DNA of 64,000 bases from assembly GCF_023806085.1 (NCBI RefSeq), contig NZ_JAMSLX010000007.1, positions 1 to 64,000 on the forward strand. Direction: 5' to 3'. How positions within the stretch are numbered: position 1 is the first letter of the stretch; each line of letters opens with the position of its first letter. The translations under genes were made by a program, and so were the position numbers. The notes beneath the pieces were generated by a model that was not told the DNA's origin, searched no databases, and worked only from the letters and a program-made list of their open reading frames with translations. Positions 28,547 through 38,238 of the stretch are shown in pieces. The stretch comes from Hephaestia sp. MAHUQ-44. GTDB lineage: Bacteria; Pseudomonadota; Alphaproteobacteria; Sphingomonadales; Sphingomonadaceae.

Positions 28547-29257
28547 TCAACCGATCCCGATCAGCCGCGCTACGCGTGCGAAATCGCCGGCAATCGCATC
28601 GACGCCGATGGCGAGCAGCCTGTCGGCATGGCCGGGCGAGCAGTGCCGCCCCGCACACAGGCCGATCACGCTTGCGCCCGACGCCACCGCACCGGTCACG
28701 CCGACGGGCGAATCCTCCAGAATCGTACAGCGCGCGATCGGTACCCCGAGCGCGGCGGCGGCATGAAGGTAGATGTCGGGCGCCGGCTTGCCGCGCGCCA
28801 CATGCTCGCGCCCCGAAAACACCATCGTCCCGAAAGCATCGCGCAGGCCGAGATGTTCGAGATGCGTCTCGATCCACGCGGTCGAGCTCGACGAGGCGAT
28901 CGCGCGGGGCAGATCACGCGGCAGGCCACGGACGAACGCGATCGCGCCCGCGACCGGATCGATTCCCTCGGCGAGCACGCGGGCATCTTCCTCGGCTCGC
29001 GCGGCAGCGAAATCGCGGGGCAGCGCGTGGCCGATCCGGTGTTCGATCGCGGCGATAAAATCGGCGCCCGCCAACCCCATATAATGCGCCATGGCTTCTT
29101 CGGGGGTGTGCGGATGGCCGATCGCGGTCAGATAGCGCGCGATCTGCGCATTGCCGACATATTCGCTTTCGAGCAGCACGCCGTCGAAATCGAAGATCAG
29201 CGCGTCGGCCGTCAGCACCGGCGCTTGCTGGCGGGTGACCGCTTCGGCCGCGGTCAT
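28547..29257 (-). CDS. HAD family hydrolase (phosphoglycolate phosphatase-like)
   Basis: Encodes 236 residues of HAD subfamily IA. Motif I is IFDFDGVLLES (nucleophile DFD), motif II is ASSSS, motif III is the lysine in ARGKPAPD and motif IV is ILEDSPVG. A helical cap lies between motifs I and II. It probably dephosphorylates a small phosphorylated metabolite or isomerises a sugar phosphate, but the sequence does not tell which. Its ATG overlaps the yggS stop (ATGA), so the two are one operon. Confidence 0.88.
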   Translation of the reverse strand: MTAAEAVTRQQAPVLTADALIFDFDGVLLESEYVGNAQIARYLTAIGHPHTPEEAMAHYMGLAGADFIAAIEHRIGHALPRDFAAARAEEDARVLAEGIDPVAGAIAFVRGLPRDLPRAIASSSSTAWIETHLEHLGLRDAFGTMVFSGREHVARGKPAPDIYLHAAAALGVPIARCTILEDSPVGVTGAVASGASVIGLCAGRHCSPGHADRLLAIGVDAIAGDFARVARLIGIG

Positions 29258-29922
29258 GCACGCGCACCGAACAAGGCGGTACCGACACGGACATGCGTCG
29301 CGCCCAGCGTCACCGCGGTCGGATAGTCATTCGACATCCCCATGCTCAGCCCGGCCACGCCTTCATCACGCGCGAGCTTGGCGAGCAACGCGAAATAGGG
29401 TGCGGGCTCAAGCTCGGCGGGGGGAAGGCACATCAGCCCGGCGACCGGCAGATCGACGCCGCGCGCCGCCGTGAGCAATGCTGGCAGATCGGCGATCGCA
29501 ACCCCGCCTTTCTGCGCTTCGGCGCCGATGTTGACCTGAATGAAGCAGGCGGGTCGCCGCCCGGCCTTGTCCATCGCCTTGGCCAGCGCAGTGACGAGCG
29601 AGGCGCGATCGACCGAATGGATCGCATCGAACAGCGCCACCGCTTCATCGGCCTTGTTCGACTGGAGCTGCCCGATCAGGTGGAGCGCGATATCGGGCGT
29701 GGAATCTCGCAACGCGGGCCATTTGCCCTCGGCTTCCTGAACGCGATTCTCACCGAACACGCGCTGGCCGGCGTCGATCAGCGGCTGGATCGCGGCGGTG
29801 GGATGCGTCTTGGAAACCGCGATCAGCGTTACTGCATCGGGCTTGCGTCCGGCCGACCGCGCGGCCTTGGCGATAGCGGCATGAACCTCGGCGAGGCGGT
29901 GGGCAGGGTCGTCGTTGGGCAT
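29254..29922 (-). CDS. yggS: YggS/PLPBP family pyridoxal phosphate homeostasis protein
   Basis: Encodes 222 residues of the alanine-racemase-like TIM-barrel family that binds PLP and buffers vitamin B6 and amino-acid balance. The PLP lysine is in TLIAVSKTHP; further landmarks are FGENRVQEA, LHLIGQLQSNKA, SVDR and LSMGMSNDY. The start at 29922 (MPNDDPAHR) is chosen over the longer frame, which runs antisense through the next gene. It diverges from the ThiE-like gene with only about 20 bp between starts. Confidence 0.92.
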   Translation of the reverse strand: MPNDDPAHRLAEVHAAIAKAARSAGRKPDAVTLIAVSKTHPTAAIQPLIDAGQRVFGENRVQEAEGKWPALRDSTPDIALHLIGQLQSNKADEAVALFDAIHSVDRASLVTALAKAMDKAGRRPACFIQVNIGAEAQKGGVAIADLPALLTAARGVDLPVAGLMCLPPAELEPAPYFALLAKLARDEGVAGLSMGMSNDYPTAVTLGATHVRVGTALFGARA

Positions 29923-29944
29923 GCGCGCTGCTATAGGCATCGCC

Positions 29945-30475
29945 GTGCCACGCCGCCACCCACCTCGCCTCTGGCTGATGACCGACGAGCGGCTCGGCGA
30001 TGGCCTGTGGACGGCGATCGACAAACTGCCGCCCGGCGGTGGCATCGTGTTCCGCCATTATCGTACCCCGCTGGCCAAACGACGGCGGCTGTTCGCAGCG
30101 ATCCAGGAGATCGCCGATCGGCGCGGGCTGCTGCTCGTCCGCGCCGGCGCCGATCGCCTCGCCGCGCGCGAGGACGGCCTCCACAATGCGGCCCGCCGCC
30201 CGGAGCACGGATTGCTGTCGCGTGCCGTCCATTCGCGGCGCGAGGCACTGGCCGCCACCCGCGCGGGCGCCGATCTGATCTTCGTATCGCCGGTGTTCAC
30301 CACCAGATCGCACCCCGGCGCCGCTGCGCTCGGCCTCGCGCGCGCGCGCGCGATCGCACGGCACTTCCCCGGCCCGACGATCGCGCTCGGCGGCGTCACA
30401 CCGGCGCGCGGGCGACGGATGATGCGATTCGGATTTTACGGTTGGGCGGCAATCGACGCCTGGATCGCCGACTAA
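29945..30475 (+). CDS. ThiE/TenI-like protein, activity uncertain
   Basis: Encodes about 176 residues with a TIM-barrel pattern of thiamine phosphate synthase: RAVHSRREALAATRAGADLIFVSPVF and ALGGVTPARGRRM (in parts). Several ThiE signatures are altered. The HLGQ segment reads HNAA, GPVFPT reads SPVFTT, and the C-terminal phosphate-binding GVAVVSA-like segment reads GWAAIDAW. It may be a TenI-like paralogue rather than the housekeeping ThiE. Start choice is unsure: GTG at 29945, ATG at 29978 or ATG at 29915 are all open. Confidence 0.68.
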   Translation: MPRRHPPRLWLMTDERLGDGLWTAIDKLPPGGGIVFRHYRTPLAKRRRLFAAIQEIADRRGLLLVRAGADRLAAREDGLHNAARRPEHGLLSRAVHSRREALAATRAGADLIFVSPVFTTRSHPGAAALGLARARAIARHFPGPTIALGGVTPARGRRMMRFGFYGWAAIDAWIAD

Positions 30476-30487
30476 CGACGCCAGACG

Positions 30488-31210
30488 TCAGAAGCGGAAA
30501 GCGGTGCCGATATAGACGGCCTGGCTGTCGTGCCGATCGTCGGCCAGCCGCTGGAGCCGATCACGATCATGCTCGGCCTTGTAGCGCACGCCCGCGGTGA
30601 CATCGAGGTTGCGCGTCAGCGAATAGGAGCCGCCGACATCGATCGAATAGCTCGGATCGTCGGCGATCAGGCGCGGCGTATCGGCGAGCGGGCGCGTCGA
30701 GGTCGCCTTGACGCGGCCCGAGGCACGGCGCCCGGTGTAGCTCAGCCCCATGTCGATCGATTGGACGCTGCCCGGCTTGCCGCCGAGATCGACGTGCGTG
30801 ACGTCGCCCGACAGCGCGAATCGTTTCCAGCCCACCGCCACGCCCAGATTATAGGCGATCGGCGCGACGCTGACCGTGCTCGCAGGGGCAACCGTGCGCG
30901 CATTGCTCTCATCGCTGCTGCGCGAAATGCGCTTGTTGACCGCGACCGTCACCCGGTGCTGCGACTCCTTGCTCGCCTCGGACGGCGTGAACCGGAAGCC
31001 GTTGGCGGTGAGGCCGCTGCGCGCGAGCACCGCGGCAAGCTGGGGATCGGCGGAGGCCGGAGTGAACGATCCGATGCCGCTTTCGATGCCGATCGAGAGC
31101 GAGCGAGGCGGCGCTGCGCGGTCTTGGGCGCCAAGGGCCGGAGACACGGCGATCCCGGCAGCGACAAGCGCCACCAGTCCCATGCCCCCGAGGACTCGAC
31201 CAACAACCAC
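30488..31210 (-). CDS. Predicted envelope protein, beta-barrel-like
   Basis: Encodes about 240 residues. A signal peptide ends near PALGAQ. The mature part is rich in alternating polar and hydrophobic strands (for example RVTVAVNKRI, NLGVAVGWKRFALSGDVTHVDLG in parts, and DVTAGVRYKAEHD) and ends in a terminal phenylalanine (AFRF), as many outer-membrane barrels do. No named family is recognised. GTG at 31210 is chosen because AAGGG lies seven bases upstream; the frame opens at a GTG at 31246. It converges with the ThiE-like gene. Confidence 0.62.
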   Translation of the reverse strand: MVVGRVLGGMGLVALVAAGIAVSPALGAQDRAAPPRSLSIGIESGIGSFTPASADPQLAAVLARSGLTANGFRFTPSEASKESQHRVTVAVNKRISRSSDESNARTVAPASTVSVAPIAYNLGVAVGWKRFALSGDVTHVDLGGKPGSVQSIDMGLSYTGRRASGRVKATSTRPLADTPRLIADDPSYSIDVGGSYSLTRNLDVTAGVRYKAEHDRDRLQRLADDRHDSQAVYIGTAFRF

Positions 31211-31385
31211 GTACAGACCCTTCGTTATCGCTATCGCGCCTACCACGATTCACGCCTGCGGTTCCACCACCAAAGAGTCGTTTCTATCCAAGTGTTGCCT
31301 CTTCTCCACAACAGCGCCGCGCTTGCGACAATCGCGGACCATCTATAGAGGCGTAGCAACCCCCAATTCGCTCAGGGAACCGCCA

Positions 31386-31814
31386 ATGAACCGCCCGTTG
31401 CGCACCGCGATCGTGGTCTCGCTGCTTCTACCACTGGTTGCCTGCGGCGGCCGCGAGCGTCCCAAGGCCGATCTTGCCGCTGCCCGCACCACCACGATCG
31501 GCGTCAACGCCTATCTATGGCGCGCCAGCCTCGATACCTTGTCGTTCATGCCGCTCCTGCAGACCGATTCGAACGGCGGCGTCATCGTCACCGACTGGTA
31601 CGTCAATCCGAACACCCCCGCCGAGCGGATGAAGGTGACGGTGACGATCCTCGATCAGGATCTGCGCGCCGATGCATTGCGCGTCGCAGCACTTCGCCAG
31701 ATCAACCAGGGCGGCACCTGGGTCGACGCGCCGGTCAAGGCGGCGACGACGCAGAAGCTCGAAGACATCATCCTCACCCGCGCCCGCGACCTCCGCCGCG
31801 CCGCCATCAACTAA
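31386..31814 (+). CDS. DUF3576 lipoprotein
   Basis: Encodes 142 residues. A type II signal peptide ends in the lipobox LVAC with C20 lipidated. The rest is a DUF3576 domain ([21 protein letters not shown] in parts, GGVIVTDWY and [17 protein letters not shown]). This family is typical of alphaproteobacteria and regularly precedes leuS and lptE, hinting at an envelope role. It begins the plus-strand run DUF3576-leuS-lptE-holA; leuS starts 17 bp after its stop. Confidence 0.88.
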   Translation: MNRPLRTAIVVSLLLPLVACGGRERPKADLAAARTTTIGVNAYLWRASLDTLSFMPLLQTDSNGGVIVTDWYVNPNTPAERMKVTVTILDQDLRADALRVAALRQINQGGTWVDAPVKAATTQKLEDIILTRARDLRRAAIN

Positions 31815-31831
31815 CCAGAGTAAATCACCCC

Positions 31832-34336
31832 ATGGCCTCTCGCTTCAACGCGCTGAAGGCGGACGCGGCCTGGCAAAAGGTGTGGGACGACAACCACACC
31901 TTCGCCGCGCGCAACGATTCGTCCAAGCCCCATGCCTATGTGCTCGAGATGTTTCCCTATCCGTCGGGGCACATCCATATGGGGCATGTCCGCAATTACA
32001 CGATGGGCGACGTGCTCGCGCGCTTCAAGCGGATGACGGGGCACGAGGTGCTCCACCCGATGGGCTGGGACGCGTTCGGGATGCCCGCCGAGAATGCGGC
32101 GATGGAAAAAGGCGTCCATCCCGGCGGCTGGACGCGCGCCAATATCGCGACGATGAAAGCGCAGCTCAAGCGGCTGGGCTTCGCGCTCGACTGGACGCGC
32201 GAACTCGCGACCTGCGACCCCGATTATTACGGCCACGAACAGGCGCTGTTCCTCGATCTCTATGCGGCGGGCCTCGTCTATCGCAAGGAATCGGCGGTCA
32301 ATTGGGACCCGGTCGACATGACCGTGCTTGCCAACGAGCAGGTGATCGACGGGCGCGGCTGGCGCTCGGGCGCCTTGGTCGAGAAGCGCAAGCTGAACCA
32401 GTGGTTCCTCAAGATCACCCAGTTCGCCGACGAACTGCTTGAGGGGCTGAAAGCGCTCGATCACTGGCCCGACAAGGTCAAGCTGATGCAGGAAAACTGG
32501 ATCGGCCGGAGCCGCGGGCTGACCTTCGGGTTCAAGCTCGCCGATGGCATTGAGACGATCGAGGTGTTCTCGACGCGCCCCGACACGATCTTCGGCGCCA
32601 GCTTCGTCGCGGTCGCGGCCGATCACCCGATCGCGCAGGCGCACGCCGCCGACAGCCCCGAGGTCGCCGCGTTCATCGCCCGCTGCAAGCAGGGCGGCAC
32701 CACCGCGGCCGAGATCGAAACGCAGGAAAAGCTCGGCTTCGATACCGGGCTCAAGGCGATCCACCCGCTCGATCCATCGATCGAACTGCCGGTCTATATC
32801 GCCAATTTCGTGTTGATGGAGTACGGCTCGGGTGCGGTGATGGGCGTGCCCGCGCACGACCAGCGCGACCTCGATTTCGCGCGCAAATACGGGCTTGCGG
32901 TGCGCCGCGTCGTCGCCGAGGGCGACAAGACGGGCGCGGTGTTCGAGGGCGATGAGGCCTATTCTGGGCCCGGCGCGCTGGTGAATTCCGGCTTTCTCGA
33001 CGGGATGCCCGTGGAAGAGGCCAAACGCGCCGTCATCACGCGCGCCGAGGCCGAAGGCTGGGGCGAAGGCTCGACCGTCTATCGCCTGCGCGACTGGGGG
33101 GTGAGCCGCCAACGCTATTGGGGCACCCCGATCCCGATCGTGCATTGCACCGCCTGCGGCCCGGTGGCGGTGCCCAAGGATCAGTTGCCGGTGACGCTGC
33201 CCGAGGACGTCAGCTTCGACGTGCCCGGCAACCCGCTCGATCGCCATCCGACGTGGAAGCATGTCGCCTGCCCCGCGTGCGGCACACCCGCGCTGCGCGA
33301 GACCGACACGCTCGATACGTTCGTCGATTCGTCGTGGTATTTCATCCGCTTCGCCAGCCAGCCCGACGACAAGCCCTTCGATCGGGCGACCGTCGAGAAG
33401 TGGCTGCCGGTCGGCCAGTATATCGGCGGGGTCGAGCACGCGATCCTCCATCTGCTCTACGCGCGCTTCTGGACGCGCGCGCTCAAACATCTCGGCATGA
33501 TCGACGTCGACGAGCCGTTCGCCGGGCTGTTCACGCAAGGGATGGTGACGCACGAAACCTACAAATCGAGCGAGGGCCGCTGGCTCGCCCCGACCGAAGT
33601 CGATGACGGAATCGAGATCGCCACCGGCCTGGCCGCTACGGTCGGCCGGGTCGAGAAGATGTCCAAATCGAAGAAGAACACCGTCGATCCGGGGCCGATC
33701 GTCGATCAATATGGCGCCGATGCGGTGCGCTGGTTCATGCTCTCCGACAGTCCGCCCGAACGCGACCTGCCGTGGAGCGAATCGGGAATCGAGGGCGCGT
33801 GGCGTTTCGTCCAGCGCTTGTGGAGGCTGTTCGAGGACGAATCGTCGGTTGACGATGGCGCCCGCGACGCCGCGCTCGACCACAAGCTTCACCAGGCGAT
33901 CGCGGGCGTTGCCGAAGATATCGAGGCGCTGTCGTTCAACAAGGCCGTCGCCAAGCTTTACGCGCTGACCGGCATCATCGAAAAGGCCGCGCCCTCGGCT
34001 TCGCGCAGCGAGGCGACGCGGACGTTGATGCGGCTTGTCGCACCGATGGTCCCCCACGTCGCCGAAGAAGCCTGGGCCGCCGCGGGGCATGAAGGACTCG
34101 TCGCCGATGCCGCCTGGCCCACGGTCGATCCCGCGTTGCTGGTCGAAAACGACGTGACGATCGCGATCCAGATCAACGGCAAGCTGCGCGACACGCTGAC
34201 GCTGCCCAAGGGAATGGATCGCGCCGATGTCGAGGCTGCTGCGCTCGCCAGCGACAAGATCGCCCGCGCGCTCGATGGCAAATCGCCGCGCAAGGTGATC
34301 GTCGTGCCCGACCGGCTGGTCAATCTCGTCGCATGA
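31832..34336 (+). CDS. leuS: Leucyl-tRNA synthetase
   Basis: Encodes 834 residues of a class Ia synthetase that charges tRNA-Leu. The HIGH motif reads HIHMGH (47-52) and KMSKS is at 609-613. The CP1 editing domain lies between (about 220-420, with the threonine-rich [12 protein letters not shown] region). A zinc-binding-like CTACG...CPACG segment is visible. The ATG at 31832 ([18 protein letters not shown]) is family-like. Its TGA overlaps the lptE start. A tRNA-Leu(GAG) is at 62812 in this window. Confidence 0.97.
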   Translation: MASRFNALKADAAWQKVWDDNHTFAARNDSSKPHAYVLEMFPYPSGHIHMGHVRNYTMGDVLARFKRMTGHEVLHPMGWDAFGMPAENAAMEKGVHPGGWTRANIATMKAQLKRLGFALDWTRELATCDPDYYGHEQALFLDLYAAGLVYRKESAVNWDPVDMTVLANEQVIDGRGWRSGALVEKRKLNQWFLKITQFADELLEGLKALDHWPDKVKLMQENWIGRSRGLTFGFKLADGIETIEVFSTRPDTIFGASFVAVAADHPIAQAHAADSPEVAAFIARCKQGGTTAAEIETQEKLGFDTGLKAIHPLDPSIELPVYIANFVLMEYGSGAVMGVPAHDQRDLDFARKYGLAVRRVVAEGDKTGAVFEGDEAYSGPGALVNSGFLDGMPVEEAKRAVITRAEAEGWGEGSTVYRLRDWGVSRQRYWGTPIPIVHCTACGPVAVPKDQLPVTLPEDVSFDVPGNPLDRHPTWKHVACPACGTPALRETDTLDTFVDSSWYFIRFASQPDDKPFDRATVEKWLPVGQYIGGVEHAILHLLYARFWTRALKHLGMIDVDEPFAGLFTQGMVTHETYKSSEGRWLAPTEVDDGIEIATGLAATVGRVEKMSKSKKNTVDPGPIVDQYGADAVRWFMLSDSPPERDLPWSESGIEGAWRFVQRLWRLFEDESSVDDGARDAALDHKLHQAIAGVAEDIEALSFNKAVAKLYALTGIIEKAAPSASRSEATRTLMRLVAPMVPHVAEEAWAAAGHEGLVADAAWPTVDPALLVENDVTIAIQINGKLRDTLTLPKGMDRADVEAAALASDKIARALDGKSPRKVIVVPDRLVNLVA

Positions 34337-34833
34337 TCGCGCGCGCCGCCCTGTCATTGGCGCTGCTGGGCCTGACGGGGTGCGGGCTCCAACCGCTCTA
34401 TTCGGGCGGCAGCAGCGGCCCGGTCGCCACCGCATTGGCCCGCATCGAGGTCGCCCCGATCGCGGGGAAATCGGGTTGGCTGGTCGCCAATGCGCTGCGC
34501 GACCGCTTGCCCGAAAGCGACGGCAGCACGCCACTCTACCGCCTTCAGGTCACGCTCGACGACCAGATCTCGGGCCTCGGCGTGCGCCGCGATGACAGCG
34601 TCACGCGCGAGCGCCGCACCCTGCGCGCGCGCTATCAACTTGTCGCACTCGACGGCAGCAAGGTCGTGATCGACGATACCGCGGGTTCGGATGCCGGGGT
34701 CGATGTCGTCGGCTCCGAATATGCGACCATCGCGGCTGAAAATACCGCGCTCGAACGCCTGTCGGAAACCGTTGCCGACCAGATCGTGACGCGAATTGCG
34801 ACCTATGCGCGGGCGCCGCGTTCGGCCCCGTGA
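34333..34833 (+). CDS. lptE: LPS assembly lipoprotein LptE
   Basis: Encodes 166 residues. LptE plugs the LptD barrel that inserts lipopolysaccharide (here probably also glycosphingolipid-rich) outer leaflet material. The lipobox is LTGC, followed by [12 protein letters not shown], the classic LptE N-terminus. It overlaps leuS by ATGA and holA by GTGA, the usual leuS-lptE-holA cluster. Confidence 0.9.
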   Translation: MIARAALSLALLGLTGCGLQPLYSGGSSGPVATALARIEVAPIAGKSGWLVANALRDRLPESDGSTPLYRLQVTLDDQISGLGVRRDDSVTRERRTLRARYQLVALDGSKVVIDDTAGSDAGVDVVGSEYATIAAENTALERLSETVADQIVTRIATYARAPRSAP

Positions 34834-35849
34834 AGGCCAACGCCAACCAGATCCGCGCCGCGCTCGACGCCCCCAGCGCCGATATCCGCCTTTTCCTGCT
34901 CCACGGGCCGGACGAAGCCGGCGCGGCCGAGCTCGGGCTGCGCCTCGCGCGGGCGATGGGGCCAGAGGCGGAACGCATCGACCTCGAGCCCGCCATGCTC
35001 AAGAGCGATCCGGGGCGGCTTGCCGATGAGGCCGCCTCGATCTCGCTCTTCGGCGGTGCGCGCCACCTGCGCGTGCTGGGCGCGGGCGAGGATACGCTCG
35101 AAGCCTTCACGCTGTTGCTCGGCGCCGAACAGGCAGGCAATCCGGTGATCGCGATCGCCCCCAATGTCAAAGCCAGCGGCAAGATCGTCAAACTGGCGAT
35201 CCAGTCCCCGCGCGCGATGGCCTTCGCCTGTTACGTCCCCGACGGCGCCGATGCCGACCGGATGGTGGCACAGATCGCGCGCGACCATGGCTTGCGTACC
35301 ACCGGCGACACCGCGCGACGCCTCGCCAGCGCAAGCGGGGGCGATCGGGCGATTGTCGCGCGCGAAATCGAGAAGCTCGCGCTCTATCTCGACGCCGGCC
35401 CCGACCGCCCCGGCGAGATCGATGACGCCGCGCTCGACGAGATCGGCGCCGACCTCGGTGAAGCCGAGATGAGCCGCGCGATCGCCGCCGCGGTGGGCGG
35501 AGACGTCGCCGTGATCGGCCCCGAACTGGCGCGCTTGCGCGATGCCGGCGTTTCACCAATCCCGTTGCTGCGCGGGCTGGTCCGTCGGCTAATGACGATC
35601 GCCGCGCTCCGTGCCGAAATCGACGCGGGCGGCGCCATCGACGCCGTGATGGAGCGCAACCGCGTATTCTTCCGTGAGAAAGCCGCGACCGCGCGTGCGA
35701 TCCGTACCTGGTCGCCGACACGAATCCAAGCCGCGATCGATCGCATCCGCACCACCGAACGCGCCATCATGGCCCCGGGTACGGCGGGCGACATTCTCGC
35801 CGAACAGACCTTCCTCAGCGTCGCGCGGCTGGCAGCTAGAAACCGTTAA
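34830..35849 (+). CDS. holA: DNA polymerase III subunit delta
   Basis: Encodes 339 residues of the clamp-loader delta subunit, which opens the beta clamp. Family landmarks are FLLHGPDEAGAAELGLRLA near the N-terminus, a SLFGGARHLRVLG segment, the middle AAA-like lid and the C-terminal collar helices (PLLRGLVRRLMTIAALR). The start is GTG at 34830, overlapping the lptE stop. It converges with parB; copy B of the 70-bp repeat lies between their ends. Confidence 0.92.
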   Translation: MKANANQIRAALDAPSADIRLFLLHGPDEAGAAELGLRLARAMGPEAERIDLEPAMLKSDPGRLADEAASISLFGGARHLRVLGAGEDTLEAFTLLLGAEQAGNPVIAIAPNVKASGKIVKLAIQSPRAMAFACYVPDGADADRMVAQIARDHGLRTTGDTARRLASASGGDRAIVAREIEKLALYLDAGPDRPGEIDDAALDEIGADLGEAEMSRAIAAAVGGDVAVIGPELARLRDAGVSPIPLLRGLVRRLMTIAALRAEIDAGGAIDAVMERNRVFFREKAATARAIRTWSPTRIQAAIDRIRTTERAIMAPGTAGDILAEQTFLSVARLAARNR

Positions 35850-35890
35850 GCTACGGGTATTTATTGATAATATATCTAGCGCCTGCTGAT

Positions 35891-35960
35891 TCTGGATTAT
35901 CTTTTGTTGGCCGCGATTTCCGAGTCATCAGATGATTCCATCTGGCTCGAAACCACTCTA
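35891..35960. repeat. 70-bp intergenic repeat, copy B
   Basis: It matches 16092-16161 at 60 of 70 positions. The final CTA is the TAG stop codon of parB on the minus strand, the same relation as in copy A. This copy contains a perfect small hairpin, CAGATG-ATTC-CATCTG, that is degenerate in copy A. Confidence 0.9.
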
Positions 35961-36850
35961 GATCGTCTCGCCGCTGAGCCGCTGGCAGATCATATCGAGC
36001 TGATCGAGCGTCGAATAAGCGAGCGTCAGCGTGCCGCCCTTGTCGCCGTGGGTAATCTTGACGTGAAGCCCGATCAGATCGCCCAATTGCCGTTCGAGCG
36101 CGGCGATATCGGCGTTCGGTTCGCCACGATCGCGCGGTGCAGCATTCGTACCCGCGCCGCCGGTCTTGACCTCGCGTGCCAGCTTTTCGGTCTCGCGCAC
36201 CGACAGATCGCGATCGATGACTTCGGCCGCGAGCCGTTCGGGATCGCGCGCACCGATCAGCGCACGCGCCTGTCCCATGCTCAACCGACCATGAGCGACA
36301 TGGTCGCGCACCGGCGCGGGCAGATCGAGCAGGCGGATCAGATTGGCGATATGGCTGCGCGATTTGTGCACGAGCTTGCCCAGCGCTTCCTGCGTGTGCC
36401 CGAACTCCTCGATCAGCTTGTGATAGGCCTCGGCCTCTTCGATCGCGTTGAGGTCTTCGCGCTGGATATTCTCAAGGAGCGCGATTTCGAGCGTCTCCGA
36501 ATCTCCAAAATCACGAACGATTACAGGAACTTCATGTAGACGTGCCCGCTGCGCCGCCCGCCAGCGGCGTTCGCCTGCGACGATCTGATAGGCATGGCCG
36601 TGCGGCCGGACGACGATCGGCTGGATCAACCCGCGCGTTGCGATCGACTGCGCCAGTTCGTCGAGCGCATCCTCGTCGAAATAACGGCGCGGCTGATCGG
36701 GATGCGGCGCGAGCGAGGCGACCGGCAACGTGCGGATGCCCGCCACGCTCGGCGCACCATCCGGCGTCACCGGGGCTTCGATGGCGATATCGCCCATCAG
36801 CGCCGACAGCCCACGGCCGAGGCCCGAGCGCGGTTTGCGCGTGCCCTCGC

Positions 36851-36854
<4 letters not shown>
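35958..36854 (-). CDS. parB: Chromosome partitioning protein ParB
   Basis: Encodes 298 residues. ParB binds parS, spreads as a CTP-dependent clamp and directs origin segregation. The N-terminal domain carries the CTP-binding arginine patch (GERRWRAAQRA near 115), then the HTH (FGHTQEALGKLVHKSRSHIANLIRLL in parts) and the C-terminal dimer domain. It overlaps parA by ATGA. Three parS-like sites lie within 4.2 kb upstream. Confidence 0.96.
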
Positions 36855-37626
<772 letters not shown>

Positions 37627-37630
<4 letters not shown>

Positions 37631-38238
37631 CGGGGGTACACGCCTCTCGCCACGATGATCAGCGCGTCCGGATCGGTCACGCTGCGTTCCACGTGAAACG
37701 AACCATGCCATGCTTGGCGCGCGGACGCTACCTCTTCGCGCGCGCTGCGCCCTTTGGGAAGCACCCAGATCGTGTTGCGCGCGGCATTATGGGACGCGGC
37801 AGCGAACAAATCGGGAAGTGCCGCGACCGCACGCGCGGAAATGACGGCGAACCGCCCCGTCAACGCCTGCACTTTCGATGCCGCCACGGTCACGCGATCA
37901 CCGATTCCAAGCGCGGTTGCGGCATCGTCGAGAAAGGCGGCGCGGCGCTTGCGCGGCTCGCACAAGGTCACGGCCCGATCGGTGAGCAGCGCGACGATCA
38001 TCCCCGGAAATCCCGCGCCTGCACCAATATCGAGCCAGGAACCTTCGGATGTGGCATGATCGAGCAATTGCGCCGAATCGACGACATGGCGTGCCCAGAT
38101 CGACTCGAGCGTCGACGCGGCGATGAGATTTTGCCGGATCGATTCGGCACGCACCAAATCGCAAAAATGCGCAACCGACGTTTCACGTGGAACACCATAA
38201 CGGTCGCGCACCCAAGTGCGGGCCTCGTCCTCGGTCAT
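37627..38238 (-). CDS. rsmG: 16S rRNA (guanine527-N7)-methyltransferase
   Basis: Encodes 203 residues. RsmG (GidB) methylates G527 in 16S rRNA. The SAM motif is [18 protein letters not shown]; later segments [13 protein letters not shown] and [11 protein letters not shown] are typical. The ATG overlaps the mnmG stop. Two parS-like sites lie inside this gene, at 37685 and 38179, so its codons also carry the partition signal. Confidence 0.95.
37685..37700. promoter_or_regulatory. parS-like ParB site 1
   Basis: CGTTCCACGTGAAACG has the CACGTG core and matches the consensus TGTTTCACGTGAAACA at all but the outermost bases and one inner base. It lies in the 3' part of rsmG. Confidence 0.82.
38179..38194. 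promoter_or_regulatory. parS-like ParB site 2
   Basis: CGTTTCACGTGGAACA differs from the consensus TGTTTCACGTGAAACA at two positions. It lies in the 5' part of rsmG. Confidence 0.85.

Noticed and set aside
31811..34534. 907-residue open frame on the minus strand
   Set aside because: It is antisense to leuS, whose family motifs are clear. The frame is arginine/histidine-rich and has no motif; high GC removes stop codons.
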